Below, piece by piece: positions 56,334 to 64,000 of a stretch of DNA of 64,000 nucleotides. The translations under genes and the position numbers were made by a program. Under the pieces are notes generated by a model. That model was not told the DNA's origin and made no database searches. It saw only the letters and a list, made by a program, of their open reading frames with translations. Origin of the DNA: an uncultured Clostridia bacterium (GTDB lineage Bacteria; Bacillota; Clostridia; Lachnospirales; CAG-274); NCBI GenBank assembly GCA_910579745.1, contig CAJTVH010000002.1:51786-115785 (forward strand). Direction: 5' to 3'. How positions within the stretch are numbered: position 1 is the first letter of the stretch; each line of letters starts with the position of its first letter.

Positions 56334-56364
56334 ATATAAATATTAATTCGGGGAGTGTATGTAA

Positions 56365-57177
56365 GTGGATATTATAAAAATTGAAAATATTGAGGTTTTC
56401 GCTAATCACGGTGTTTTTAAGGAAGAAAATATTTTAGGGCAGAAATTTCTTATTTCTCTTGAGTTATATTTAAATACAAGAGAGGCGGGAAAATCCGACA
56501 ATCTTGATTTTTCTGTTGATTATGGAAGAATTTCTGCCGTTGCCAAGCGTTTTATTGAGAGAAATGTTTTTAAACTTATTGAGACCGCCGCTGAAAAACT
56601 GGCGGAAAAAATTCTTTTGGAATTTAAACGTATTGAGAAAATTAAAGTTGAGCTAAAAAAACCTTGGGCTCCCGTTAAATTACATACTGACAATATTTCT
56701 GTAATTATTGAGAGAGGATGGAAAACAGTTTTTTTATCTTTGGGATCTAATTTAGGAAATAAAAAAAATTATCTTGATTTTGCTGTTAATAAAATAGGGG
56801 ACTCAGATTTTTGCAGAGTAAAAAAAGTATCTGATTTTATAACGACGAAACCTGTCGGGGAAATTAAACAAGATGATTTTTTAAATGGCTGTCTTGAGAT
56901 AAAGACCATTTTTACCCCTTATGAGCTTTTAGATTTTATAAATAAAATTGAAGCGGAGGCGGGAAGAGAGAGAACTATTCATTGGGGGCCAAGAACTCTT
57001 GATATTGACATTATTTTTTATGACAACGTAGTTATTTATGAAGAGAGACTGAAGATTCCGCATAGTGAGGCGGAGAACAGACGTTTTGTATTAGAACCCC
57101 TATGCCAGATAGCTCCTTTTTATAAGCATCCTTGTTATGGGGTCTGTGTAAAAGAGCTTCTCGCGCGTTTACAGTAA
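56365..57177 (+). CDS. folB-folK: Dihydroneopterin aldolase / HPPK fusion
   Basis: A 270-residue bifunctional protein. Residues 1-118 are dihydroneopterin aldolase (IKIENIEVFANHGVFKEE, DFSVDYGRI, FKLIETAAEKLAEKIL). Residues about 120-270 are 6-hydroxymethyl-dihydropterin pyrophosphokinase (FLSLGSNLGNKKNYLD, IEAEAGRERTIHWGPRTLDI, IPHSEAENRRFVLEPL). Together they turn dihydroneopterin into the substrate of FolP. GTG 56365 has GGGGAG upstream. Last gene of the folate cluster; no sign of a frameshift between the parts. Confidence 0.95.
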   Translation: MDIIKIENIEVFANHGVFKEENILGQKFLISLELYLNTREAGKSDNLDFSVDYGRISAVAKRFIERNVFKLIETAAEKLAEKILLEFKRIEKIKVELKKPWAPVKLHTDNISVIIERGWKTVFLSLGSNLGNKKNYLDFAVNKIGDSDFCRVKKVSDFITTKPVGEIKQDDFLNGCLEIKTIFTPYELLDFINKIEAEAGRERTIHWGPRTLDIDIIFYDNVVIYEERLKIPHSEAENRRFVLEPLCQIAPFYKHPCYGVCVKELLARLQ

Positions 57178-57204
57178 TTTTATTTAAAATTTCTTTAAGC
57201 TAAT

Positions 57205-57315
57205 TATAGTGATTTGTAAAATTTTCAGTGTGAACCAATAAAAGAATTTCTTAGTATATTAGCTTTTTAGAATTTACCTGTTCATTCTTTTATTGGTTTA
57301 TCATAATTAACTATA
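57205..57315. repeat. Hairpin repeat B, copy 4
   Basis: TATAGTGATTTGTAAAATTT ... AACCAATAAAAGAATTTCTT, paired with ATTCTTTTATTGGTTTATCA ... AACTATA. The best-kept AACCAATAAAAGAAT arm pair in the window. Confidence 0.75.
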
Positions 57316-57450
57316 ACAACATATAACGACGGAAAAAGTATTTATACGATCTTTTTCTGGTACACTTTCTTAGGTTTTGTTGAGATAATTTAAATTATCT
57401 TGAAATTAGATTTTGCCTGATAGAAAAATTTTTTCTAAATCATTTGTTGT

Positions 57451-57554
57451 TTATAGCGATTTATAAAATTTTTAATATAAAACAACAAAACGCTTCCTTG
57501 ATACATCAGTTTTTATTAAAACTTTTCTGTTCATTTTTTTATTGTTTTGCTATA
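57451..57554. repeat. Hairpin repeat B, copy 5
   Basis: TTATAGCGATTTATAAAATT ... GATACATCAG ... TTTTATTGTTTTGCTATAG. Ends 19 bases from the spoVAE stop, between converging folate and spoVA operons. Confidence 0.7.
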
Positions 57555-57572
57555 GATTAGCAAACAGAGATA

Positions 57573-57926
57573 TTATTTTTCTTTTGGATTGAATATTAAC
57601 GCTGCCAAAAACGCGAAAACAAGCGCTGATGTTATTCCTGCCGATGATGCTTTTAATCCTCCTGTTAAAGCGCCGATGAGACCACTTTTATCTACTTCTT
57701 CCATTACGCCTTTCGCCAGAGTGTTTCCAAATCCGGGAAGAGGAACGGTGGCCCCGGCTCCGGCAAAATCCACTAACGGCTGGTAAACGCCTATTCCTCC
57801 TAAAACGCAGCCTAAAACCACAAATAGAACTAAAATTCGCGCGGATGTAAGTTTTGTTTTATCTATTAAAATTTGTCCTATTACACAAATTCCTCCGCCT
57901 ACTAAAAAGGCATATAAATAATCCAT
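57573..57926 (-). CDS. spoVAE: Stage V sporulation protein AE
   Basis: A 117-residue membrane protein (about four helices) with LVGGGICVIGQILIDKTKL, related to SpoVAC, and FAGAGATVPLPGFGN. Part of the inner spore membrane channel that takes up dipicolinic acid in the forespore and releases it on germination. Last gene of the operon, overlapping spoVAD by one base. No spoVAF follows. Confidence 0.95.
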   Translation of the reverse strand: MDYLYAFLVGGGICVIGQILIDKTKLTSARILVLFVVLGCVLGGIGVYQPLVDFAGAGATVPLPGFGNTLAKGVMEEVDKSGLIGALTGGLKASSAGITSALVFAFLAALIFNPKEK

Positions 57927-58951
57927 TATAATTCTCCTTTCGGATGATTTTCGATAATCACGGCGTGAGCGATTCCTGGAATACTTTCTCCTTGCTGTAC
58001 GCTTGTAGAGCTCATTAAAGCTCCTGTAGGAACGAATAAAATTCGATCGAGTTCATTTTTTTTCATTTTGTTGTAGAAATAAGCCGAAAATGTTACCGCT
58101 GAGCATGCGCAGCCACTTCCGCCGGAATGAGTATCTTGGTTTTCTCTGTCATAAATTTCAATTCCACAGTCTGTATAATTATTTGAAATGTCAATACCCT
58201 CTTTTTTTAGCAGCTCAATAGTAAGTTCTTTTCCAACATATCCTAAATCTCCGGTTATAATAAGGTCGTAATATTCAGGAGTAATGTTAAAATCCTTTAA
58301 ATTTGTAAGTATTATATCAGCCGCCGCTGTCGCCATGGCAGCTCCCATATTGTTCGCATCTGTTATTCCAAAATCTACTATTTTTCCTGTCGTTATTCCT
58401 GTGATATATGGAGGAGCTCCGTTTTTTGATAGAACAGCGGCTCCATCACCTGTAACAGTCCATGTTGACGTAAGCGGCCTTTGTGTTCCAAGTCCAAGCG
58501 GAAAACGAAACTGTTTTTCTGCCGCGCAAAAATGACTTGACGCTCCCACCAAAACTTTTGACGCTCCGCCGCTTTCTATTGTGACAGAACCGAGACTTAT
58601 ACTTTCACCAAAAGTTGAGCAGGCTCCGTAGAGGCCAAAAAACGGTCGATTTAAATCACGTATGCCATAAGCGCTTCCTGTACCTTGGTTGAGTAAATCT
58701 CCAGAAAAAATGTAGTCGATATCGTCCATTGTCAATCCAGCTTTTTTCACCGCAAGAGTGAGAGTGTCTTTTACTATTTTGCTTTCAGCTTTTTCCCAGC
58801 TCGCTTCGCCGTCTACAGCGTCTTTTAAAATTACGTCAAAATATTTACCCAAGGGGCCTTCTCCCTCTTTTGTACCTACTGTTGAGGCTGTAGCCGCTAT
58901 GGAAATTTTTTTCTCAAATTTTATAGATTGTTGTCCTATATGTTTTGCCAA
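57926..58951 (-). CDS. spoVAD: Stage V sporulation protein AD
   Basis: A 341-residue thiolase-fold protein, soluble, which binds dipicolinic acid in the SpoVA complex. Visible are DYIFSGDLLNQGTG, FGLYGACSTFGESI (the Cys position), VLVGASSHFCAAEKQFRFP and the GGSGCACSAVTFSAY end region. Overlaps spoVAE by one base; ten bases after spoVAC. Confidence 0.96.
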   Translation of the reverse strand: MAKHIGQQSIKFEKKISIAATASTVGTKEGEGPLGKYFDVILKDAVDGEASWEKAESKIVKDTLTLAVKKAGLTMDDIDYIFSGDLLNQGTGSAYGIRDLNRPFFGLYGACSTFGESISLGSVTIESGGASKVLVGASSHFCAAEKQFRFPLGLGTQRPLTSTWTVTGDGAAVLSKNGAPPYITGITTGKIVDFGITDANNMGAAMATAAADIILTNLKDFNITPEYYDLIITGDLGYVGKELTIELLKKEGIDISNNYTDCGIEIYDRENQDTHSGGSGCACSAVTFSAYFYNKMKKNELDRILFVPTGALMSSTSVQQGESIPGIAHAVIIENHPKGEL

Positions 58952-58960
58952 AAAATCACC

Positions 58961-59407
58961 TCATTTTATAAAATAATATATAATTCCTACAATGACGGAT
59001 GTTAATACTCCATATAGTATTACAGGTCCCGCCACTATGAATATTTTGGCGCCCAGACCTGTCACGAATCCTTCTTTTTTAAATTCAATGGCAGGTGATG
59101 TCACCGAATTTGAAAATCCCGTAATAGGAACTATAGAACCAGCTCCGGCGAATTTTCCTAATTTTCCGTATAGTCCTAAACCTGTCATTAAAGAAGATAT
59201 AAAAATTAATACCGACGAGGTGTATATTCCCGTGTCGTTTTGCGTGAGTCCAAGCTCTTTTAAATAGTTTGTGATAAATTGGCCGACACAGCATATTATT
59301 CCTCCTACGATAAACGCTTTTACGCAATCTTTAAAAATATGACTGTCAGGAGACGCTTTCTTTACCATATCTTGATAAAGTTCTTTATTTTTCGCTGAAT
59401 TTTCCAT
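58961..59407 (-). CDS. spoVAC: Stage V sporulation protein AC
   Basis: A 148-residue membrane protein with an N-terminal soluble tail and about four helices: FIVGGIICCVGQFITNY and FAGAGSIVPITGFSNS, paralogous to SpoVAE. In Bacillus it acts as a mechanosensitive channel for dipicolinic acid. AGGAGG precedes the ATG. Confidence 0.95.
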   Translation of the reverse strand: MENSAKNKELYQDMVKKASPDSHIFKDCVKAFIVGGIICCVGQFITNYLKELGLTQNDTGIYTSSVLIFISSLMTGLGLYGKLGKFAGAGSIVPITGFSNSVTSPAIEFKKEGFVTGLGAKIFIVAGPVILYGVLTSVIVGIIYYFIK

Positions 59408-59416
59408 ATAAACCTC

Positions 59417-59851
59417 CTAATCAACTTTAAAAAATCCCGGTACGAAATAATATAATACCGAACCTAATAATTTACCTATCGCTATAGCGAAAATAAAATA
59501 CATCATACCTTCTTTTATACGTCCTCTTCTTGACAAAATTGGAATTACGTCGAGGACTTCCGCCAAAGAAACGGCGAGACCGCCGTAAAAAATTCCTATA
59601 CATAGGCTTAGTATCATAACCGCGAGAGTACCTATTGGAATATAATAATCAACAAGCAAAGTTGTTGTTCCGAAAATACCCCCCCAAATTATAGCTTCCT
59701 CATAAAATTTGATATATTTTTTTGTTTTTGTTTTTTGGGCGAGTCTTGGAACAACACCTATTATAGCTATAAACGCGAAAACAGCTCCGGCTATTACGAC
59801 TCCCGCGCCAAATCCAAGAATAATAAGCAATAAAAGCTTTAACGCTGTCAT
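59417..59851 (-). CDS. spoVAB: Stage V sporulation protein AB
   Basis: A 144-residue polytopic protein (four or five helices) with GFGAGVVIAGAVFAFI, IWGGIFGTTTLLVDYYIPIG and GIFYGGLAVSLAEVLDVIPIL, as in SpoVAB. It belongs to the DPA transport complex. Its start overlaps the spoVAA end by four bases. Confidence 0.92.
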   Translation of the reverse strand: MTALKLLLLIILGFGAGVVIAGAVFAFIAIIGVVPRLAQKTKTKKYIKFYEEAIIWGGIFGTTTLLVDYYIPIGTLAVMILSLCIGIFYGGLAVSLAEVLDVIPILSRRGRIKEGMMYFIFAIAIGKLLGSVLYYFVPGFFKVD

Positions 59852-60474
59852 TTTTTATTCTCCTTTCTTATTCTCTCAGTATTGAGGGTGTCGATTATAT
59901 TATCGGTGACATCTGACTCATATACAGACATTTCGACCTCTATAGGGGTTGGGTCTTCCGTAATTTTTTTGCCTGAAAAATGGTTAAAAAATACAATTAT
60001 GCCGAGCGCGAGACCGAGAGAGTAGGGAAGATCGATGATGAGAGGGTGTTCAACTTTTTCATTAAAAAATATATAATAATAATTCTCAAATACTGTTGAC
60101 ATTTGAGCGTCTGAATGGAAACTCATTATCGCTGTTGCTGAACCTCCGGCAAGTATAATTGTTACAAATGTTATTTTTAATACTTTTAAAAATTTATTTT
60201 CTTTTTTCTTTTTCGGCGAAAACTCAATTACCGTATCTATTTCACCGACGTTATTTATTGTGTGTCCTGGTAGGGCTTTGTCTATGGCGCTTATTATATC
60301 AATAACTGTAATAAGATAATTTCTTTTTTCCTCATTTTTTATTTCAATTAATTTTATGTTTTTTATTTTTTTTAATATATTATCTGGTGCGAAAACTTCC
60401 GCTATATCTTTTATATAGATATTTTTTCTCTCCGCTATGGAAGCTTTTTTAGCTGGTTTTATATATATATCCAT
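59848..60474 (-). CDS. spoVAA: Stage V sporulation protein AA
   Basis: A 208-residue protein with an N-terminal soluble domain (DIYIKPAKKASIAERKNIYI, then KDIAEVFAP) and two C-terminal membrane helices (about 115-135 and 165-185), the SpoVAA pattern. First canonical gene of the operon; TAGGTGAT lies upstream of ATG 60474. A sigma-G promoter is expected before it but could not be assigned by eye. Confidence 0.9.
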   Translation of the reverse strand: MDIYIKPAKKASIAERKNIYIKDIAEVFAPDNILKKIKNIKLIEIKNEEKRNYLITVIDIISAIDKALPGHTINNVGEIDTVIEFSPKKKKENKFLKVLKITFVTIILAGGSATAIMSFHSDAQMSTVFENYYYIFFNEKVEHPLIIDLPYSLGLALGIIVFFNHFSGKKITEDPTPIEVEMSVYESDVTDNIIDTLNTERIRKENKK

Positions 60475-60633
60475 AAAAAATTATCACCTACTTTTTTAAT
60501 TTTGATGAAATATTAAAATAATGATTATTTGTTTCCGCAGTTTTAATACGTGTTTGATATATTATTTTGTTGTTTTGTTTAAAAAGTTTTTGTTTTAATT
60601 TATTTAAGAAATTGATATTAATTAGGGAAATGT

Positions 60634-60777
60634 TTAATTAATATTAATTTCATTAAAAACAAAAGTCCCGTTGGAAATGTTGTTTGAAAAAGTGCCGCTT
60701 AATAAAATATATAAAAGTACACAGGCTATACAGAGCAGTGTAAATATAAAAATAAATTTTCCCAATCTTGAAATCAT
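60634..60777 (-). CDS. 47-residue single-span membrane protein upstream of spoVAA
   Basis: GGAGATGG sits nine bases before ATG 60777 (minus) and opens a 47-codon frame. The product starts MISRLGKF, has one strong hydrophobic span (about 8-27, containing two Cys) and a polar Asn-rich tail ending FNEININ. It lies 160 bases upstream of spoVAA on the same strand and could share its regulation. Family not recognised. The binding site, start and clean helix-tail structure support it. Confidence 0.6.
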   Translation of the reverse strand: MISRLGKFIFIFTLLCIACVLLYILLSGTFSNNISNGTFVFNEININ

Positions 60778-61590
60778 ATAAACCATCTCCGGAAAATTAA
60801 TATATGGGAAATACTGAGTTAAAATTATTTTAAATAGTTTTTTGATTTTAAATTGTTGGTATTTCCTATAGATAGTTTCAAAAAAATAATAAAAAATATT
60901 CTAAAAATAAATATAAAGATTTTTCCAATATCAAAGGAAAGCTTTTAAAAGGTCAGAAGAAATAAATAGAATAATTTAATTTTAGGAAAGAAAATTTTTT
61001 TATATTGATTTATATAATTTTATTTAAGATTAATTTATAAACAATGTTGAAGATAAACAAATTTGGCGATATAAGTTAATAATTATAAATATTATCAAAA
61101 ATAGAGAGGATAAAAGAGCTATATAATGAACAAATTTAAGTTGAACAATATCAAATTTTTAAATCAAAATACTATTTTAAATTAATACACAAAAAAGTAA
61201 CAGTTTTGATAACATTTTTTAAATATACCTTACAAAACACCCTAAAAACACCTAATAAATCAGCTTTTTTAACAAAATATAAAGTCCGTGAAAAGTATTG
61301 AGTTTGTTAAAATTCGTTATATTTTATTATATTTCGTTATCTAATTGGTATCAAAATTGGTATCAAAACTAACCTAAGAAATAACCCAGAGTTCTATATT
61401 GCCAATAAAATAAGGATATATTGAGTAATTGATTTCACAGCGTAATTTGTTATAAAAATATATTTTATAATATATAAATAAGTGTGCAACAATTAGCTTG
61501 TGAGTTTATTTATATATTATAGGAAATAAAGTTAGTTGGGGTATACAGAATTTAATCCGCATACCCCAATTATTGAAATATTTTAAAAAC
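60778..61590. other. Gene-free boundary between spoVA region and prophage
   Basis: About 800 very AT-rich bases. Two features stand out: a tandem 12-base repeat ATTGGTATCAAA at 61344-61367, and an inverted repeat TTGGGGTAT/ATACCCCAA at 61536-61569. The tandem repeat, read on the plus strand, codes NWYQNWYQN-stop. The bacterium-phage junction probably lies here. Confidence 0.5.
61536..61569 (-). terminator. Hairpin after the amidase gene
   Basis: Nine-base perfect stem TTGGGGTAT/ATACCCCAA with a 16-base loop, about 20 bases beyond the amidase stop. The T-run after it on the minus strand is weak (CTAACTTTATTT), so this is a tentative terminator. Confidence 0.5.
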
Positions 61591-62418
61591 TCACTTCACA
61601 TCAACGATAACTTTTTTGTTTATCTCATCATAATCAATATTAAGTATATCTTTCAAATCCCTTAACCTGATATAATTCTCATTCGACTTTAAAATTTTAT
61701 GTACAGTTACGTCTTTACCAGCGATAATTATATTGTCCTCAGAGACCGATACCCCGAACGAGGGTACTTTAGTTCTTTCATTGAACCCAACGTCAAAGCC
61801 CGCCTGTTTCATATCAGCCAGACAAATAAAGTTCTTACCGTCTTTAAGAATACGATTAACCGCGTACTCTTTACCGTTCACGTTTATTTTTATCCGCTCA
61901 ATCATTTCCTCATTTCTTTTCGTGTCATCATCTGTAAGTTTCTTTTTAAAATTTTCCCAATCATTTATATCATAAACGAAAGGGGCGGGGCAGACTTTAC
62001 GAGTCACATCGTAATGCCTTAAAATCCTGTCAGCGGTTATGCTATATTTTCTCATGAGCTGTTTAACAAGGTGAACGGCGTTGCTAACTGTCGGGTTTTT
62101 GAAGTAGTATTTCTCGTTACTGTCAATTCTGCTGCAAAGCTCAATTCCTATACTATTGCCGTTTCTGCAATCAGGGTGATAATACTTGCTCGCTCCGCAG
62201 TGCCAAGCGGTATCAGAATCTTTAACAGACTGATAAATCTCATTCTCGTCAACAAAATAGTGAGCGGACGCGTTTCTGTTTGCTCCCTGAAAATAATTAC
62301 AGTTACCCATAGCCGTATCTCCGTTATTAGCTGTAAAGTGTGTTACAATGTATTTTATTGGAGAATTTCTGCCGTTAGTATAATTAGTTTTGTTAGCTAA
62401 TTTTGTTTTTACATCCAT
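61591..62418 (-). CDS. Phage N-acetylmuramoyl-L-alanine amidase (endolysin)
   Basis: A 275-residue endolysin. N-terminal amidase_2/PGRP domain (about 15-150) with zinc ligands and flanks YIVTHFTANNGD, ASAHYFVDENEIYQSV, NSIGIELCS and LRHYDVTRKVCPAPF. The C-terminal region (about 175-275) has two repeats like copper-amine-oxidase/stalk wall-binding motifs (INVNGKEYAVNRILKDGKNF and AGKDVTVHKILKSNENYIRL). It cuts the amide between muramic acid and L-Ala. Abuts the holin gene, forming a lysis cassette. Confidence 0.93.
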   Translation of the reverse strand: MDVKTKLANKTNYTNGRNSPIKYIVTHFTANNGDTAMGNCNYFQGANRNASAHYFVDENEIYQSVKDSDTAWHCGASKYYHPDCRNGNSIGIELCSRIDSNEKYYFKNPTVSNAVHLVKQLMRKYSITADRILRHYDVTRKVCPAPFVYDINDWENFKKKLTDDDTKRNEEMIERIKINVNGKEYAVNRILKDGKNFICLADMKQAGFDVGFNERTKVPSFGVSVSEDNIIIAGKDVTVHKILKSNENYIRLRDLKDILNIDYDEINKKVIVDVK

Positions 62419-62882
62419 TATTGTTCCTCCCTGTCATTGTTTATAAAGCTGTCAATAATGTTTTTAATTTTTCTCATAACAACCGTACCGATACTAAATT
62501 GTACTTTCTCCGCTACATCAACAGCTCCATCAGGCAAGTTTCCGTTAATCTCGGCGTAGTTTTCTACAATACTCGCCAGCTCACAGGCCCCGAAATAAAA
62601 AATTCCGACATATTTAAGGAAATCAGTCTCAAAGGCGGCGTCAAGTATATATAAAACCACGATAAAAATTAACTCAATAATCTTTCCTATAAAACCCCAC
62701 CTTGCGGCTCCCGATTTCCATTTTTTTAGCTTTTTAGCCTTAACCCAGCCGAAAATAGTGTCAACAGACATTAATATAATAAGAACAATGATATATTTAA
62801 AACTTATTCCGATTAAGGACGCTCCTCCCGCTATAAGACCGCTGAAAAATAGTTTAATAGACTCAACGTTTCCGTCAAACAT
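62418..62882 (-). CDS. Phage holin (toxin secretion/lysis holin family)
   Basis: A 154-residue membrane protein with three or four helices (LFFSGLIAGGASLIGI, YIIVLIILMSVDTIFGW, IIELIFIVVLYILDAAF) and a charged C terminus, as in the holin_4_1/toxin-secretion family of clostridial phages. It would permeabilise the membrane to release the amidase. ATG 62882 follows GAGGTGG; an in-frame GTG three codons earlier is part of that site. Overlaps the amidase start by one base. Confidence 0.9.
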   Translation of the reverse strand: MFDGNVESIKLFFSGLIAGGASLIGISFKYIIVLIILMSVDTIFGWVKAKKLKKWKSGAARWGFIGKIIELIFIVVLYILDAAFETDFLKYVGIFYFGACELASIVENYAEINGNLPDGAVDVAEKVQFSIGTVVMRKIKNIIDSFINNDREEQ

Positions 62883-62912
62883 AAAAACCACCTCACAAAT
62901 TTATTTTTTACA

Positions 62913-62939
62913 ATAAAAAAGCCGATAAAAAATCGGCTT
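62913..62939 (-). terminator. Terminator between phage genes
   Basis: AAGCCGAT/ATCGGCTT stem (62919-62926 and 62932-62939) followed on the minus strand by TTTTTTATTG. It ends the transcript coming from the gene at 63298, so the lysis cassette may need its own promoter or read-through. Confidence 0.8.
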
Positions 62940-63037
62940 AATAAAAGTTATCTCAATCCTAAAAAATCTCTATAAATATCTTTCAACCCATAGCAAAAAC
63001 CCTCATTCCAAAACTTAAACCTTATAAAATCCTCAAG

Positions 63038-63298
63038 TCATACAGAGGCGGGCATAAGCAAAAGCCAAATCAAGCCAAACTCTAAGCATATTTGCCCGTT
63101 AATATTAAAAAACATATCAGAGTAATCCCATATATCCAAGCCCATTTTTATATTCAGTATGTACCCCGCTATGTACTCAATCACAAGCACAATCCCAGTT
63201 CCTATTAAAGATTGTTTAAACACCGGCATATTATAAAACTTAGGTATCTGGTTTATACTTCCTATAAGCAGACCGCACAGCCCGCCCACAAAGAGCAT
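63038..63298 (-). CDS. CmpB-like membrane protein, short form
   Basis: An 86-residue product with about three membrane helices. It contains IGTGIVLVIEYIAGYIL, WDYSDMFFNINGQICLEFGL and IWLLL, matching the C-terminal half of the ABC-transporter-type CmpB (DUF1113) membrane proteins found in Clostridia. The N-terminal half of that family is missing and no good ribosome binding site precedes the first ATG, with a stop 14 codons upstream in frame, so it may be a truncated copy. Its place in the prophage lysis region suggests a phage cargo or lysis-related role; unproven. Confidence 0.6.
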   Translation of the reverse strand: MLFVGGLCGLLIGSINQIPKFYNMPVFKQSLIGTGIVLVIEYIAGYILNIKMGLDIWDYSDMFFNINGQICLEFGLIWLLLMPASV

Positions 63299-63682
63299 CG
63301 AAGACGTTGATTTTAAAGATATTAAAAATAATTTTTTAAGTCAAAAAATAAAGCTGTCGTGTCATTTTCTTAAAAATAACATTAACGCTTTATCTTTTTT
63401 AAAAAATCATTTTTAATTTTTAAATTAATCAACATCTTCACATATTAGCGTCCCCGCTTTTAGGTATTCTCCAAATACCCTCAATAACAAAATACACCAT
63501 ACCCTGTCAAAGACTATTCGTATTTTTGTTTTACAAAAATACTCATAACCAACCGCGGATAACTCCGCCTTTATATTCAATGGGAGCTTATACTCCCATT
63601 AAATACAAAAGTAAGCGCGCCGATTTTTAAATTGGGTGCTTACTTAGTGGTTAAAAACCAAATAGTCAGCACCTTTAAGACT
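63299..63682. other. Non-coding phage spacer with several hairpins
   Basis: No gene is supported. It holds perfect stems GTATTTTTGT/ACAAAAATAC (near 63511-63532) and ATGGGAG/CTCCCAT (near 63580), and GTAAGC/GCTTAC with inner pairing (63611-63643). These may be terminators or processing sites of the phage late transcript. Confidence 0.45.
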
Positions 63683-64000
63683 CTACTCATTAATCTCACC
63701 GCCAATTATAGTATTATAACTTTCCAAAAATTCCCCCGTAAGTTCCTGCCCGTACACAACCGCCTTAACATCGCTTACATTATCAAGGCTCTTAACATAA
63801 CTCATCAAATGATTGCAATATGTAGTCTGTCTCAAAATAAAACTCATTGCCGTATTGGCTATTAAAGTAAAATCGACAGCCGAAAACAGAGTACATATCT
63901 CTCCGTCAGCGTGATAAGGCACACCGTTCTCAGGTTTTATATTTCCTAAGTTTATCTGCCCCAAAAGCCCGTTTAAATTAATTTGGTCTTCTGTTTTGAG
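63683..64000 (-). CDS. Phage structural-type protein, 5' end outside window
   Basis: The minus-strand frame is open to the last base, so at least 105 C-terminal residues are visible: DQINLNGLLGQINLGNIKPE, then YHADGEICTLFSAVDF and VKAVVYGQELTGEFLE. Family not firmly recognised; position before the lysis genes suggests a tail or host-recognition protein whose end lies here. Confidence 0.55.
   Translation of the reverse strand, partial: LKTEDQINLNGLLGQINLGNIKPENGVPYHADGEICTLFSAVDFTLIANTAMSFILRQTTYCNHLMSYVKSLDNVSDVKAVVYGQELTGEFLESYNTIIGGEINE

Noticed and set aside
1..64000. CRISPR arrays, rRNA and tRNA genes
   Set aside because: No regularly spaced direct repeats with unique spacers and no cloverleaf or rRNA signature sequences were recognised by eye; a covariance search was not possible.

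Overview
The window is a low-GC, AT-rich stretch of a Gram-positive, endospore-forming Clostridia chromosome. The evidence is a complete spoVAA-AB-AC-AD-AE operon, a Spo0A-type DNA-binding protein, a PASTA kinase/PP2C pair, AddA, ylxM-ffh, strong AGGAGG ribosome binding sites with many TTG/GTG starts, and ATGA-type overlaps. Genus cannot be fixed from the sequence alone.

Layout. (1) 1-4630: an Hsp70/actin-like ATPase (cut by the window edge), a membrane-anchored coiled-coil protein and a soluble coiled-coil protein. The last two share a C-terminal domain, so this looks like an undescribed multi-protein system. (2) 4631-9800: accessory DNA full of wreckage. It holds a decayed DDE transposase, an IS5-type transposase broken by frameshifts and joined to a dead AAA-type ATPase gene, two copies of a 165-bp MITE, an XRE regulator, and a stand-alone Spo0A C-terminal-domain protein. 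(3) 9802-11902: a redox cassette of TlpA-like lipoprotein, CD1871A-type CXXC miniprotein and polyferredoxin-like membrane protein. (4) 12229-15648: a large secreted pectate-lyase-like protein. (5) 16101-17612: a response regulator with HD-GYP domain plus an HPt protein. (6) 17757-27145: an HxlR pseudogene, addA without addB, a heterodimeric ABC exporter, a polysaccharide deacetylase and an IS630 fragment.

(7) 27464-47904 is the housekeeping core: ylxM-ffh-rpsP-khpA, rimM-trmD, a TtcA-like thiolase, a XerS-like recombinase, rsmB-rlmN-PP2C-prkC-rsgA-rpe-thiN, secA, prfB (with its programmed +1 frameshift), an RluA-family pseudouridine synthase and rnhA. These act in protein targeting, ribosome and tRNA maturation, cell-wall signalling and translation termination. 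(8) 48214-51803: a metallophosphoesterase and, on the other strand, an Lsa/CplR-like ABC-F protein with an apparent antibiotic-sensing leader (promoter, 8-residue leader peptide, antiterminator arm, intrinsic terminator). (9) 52216-57177: a folate operon, folC-folE-HD protein-folP-folB/folK fusion, whose gaps hold several hairpin repeats. (10) 57573-60777 (minus): spoVA operon and an unannotated-type 47-residue membrane protein. (11) 61591-64000 (minus): the lysis end of a prophage (amidase, holin, small membrane protein, tail-type protein) running off the window.

Intergenic DNA carries several families of palindromic repeats: family A (165 bp, TA-flanked, four full copies), family B (about 80-115 bp, five copies, mostly in the folate region), and family C plus related elements with TATAGC-like ends. 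No CRISPR array, rRNA or tRNA gene was recognised.
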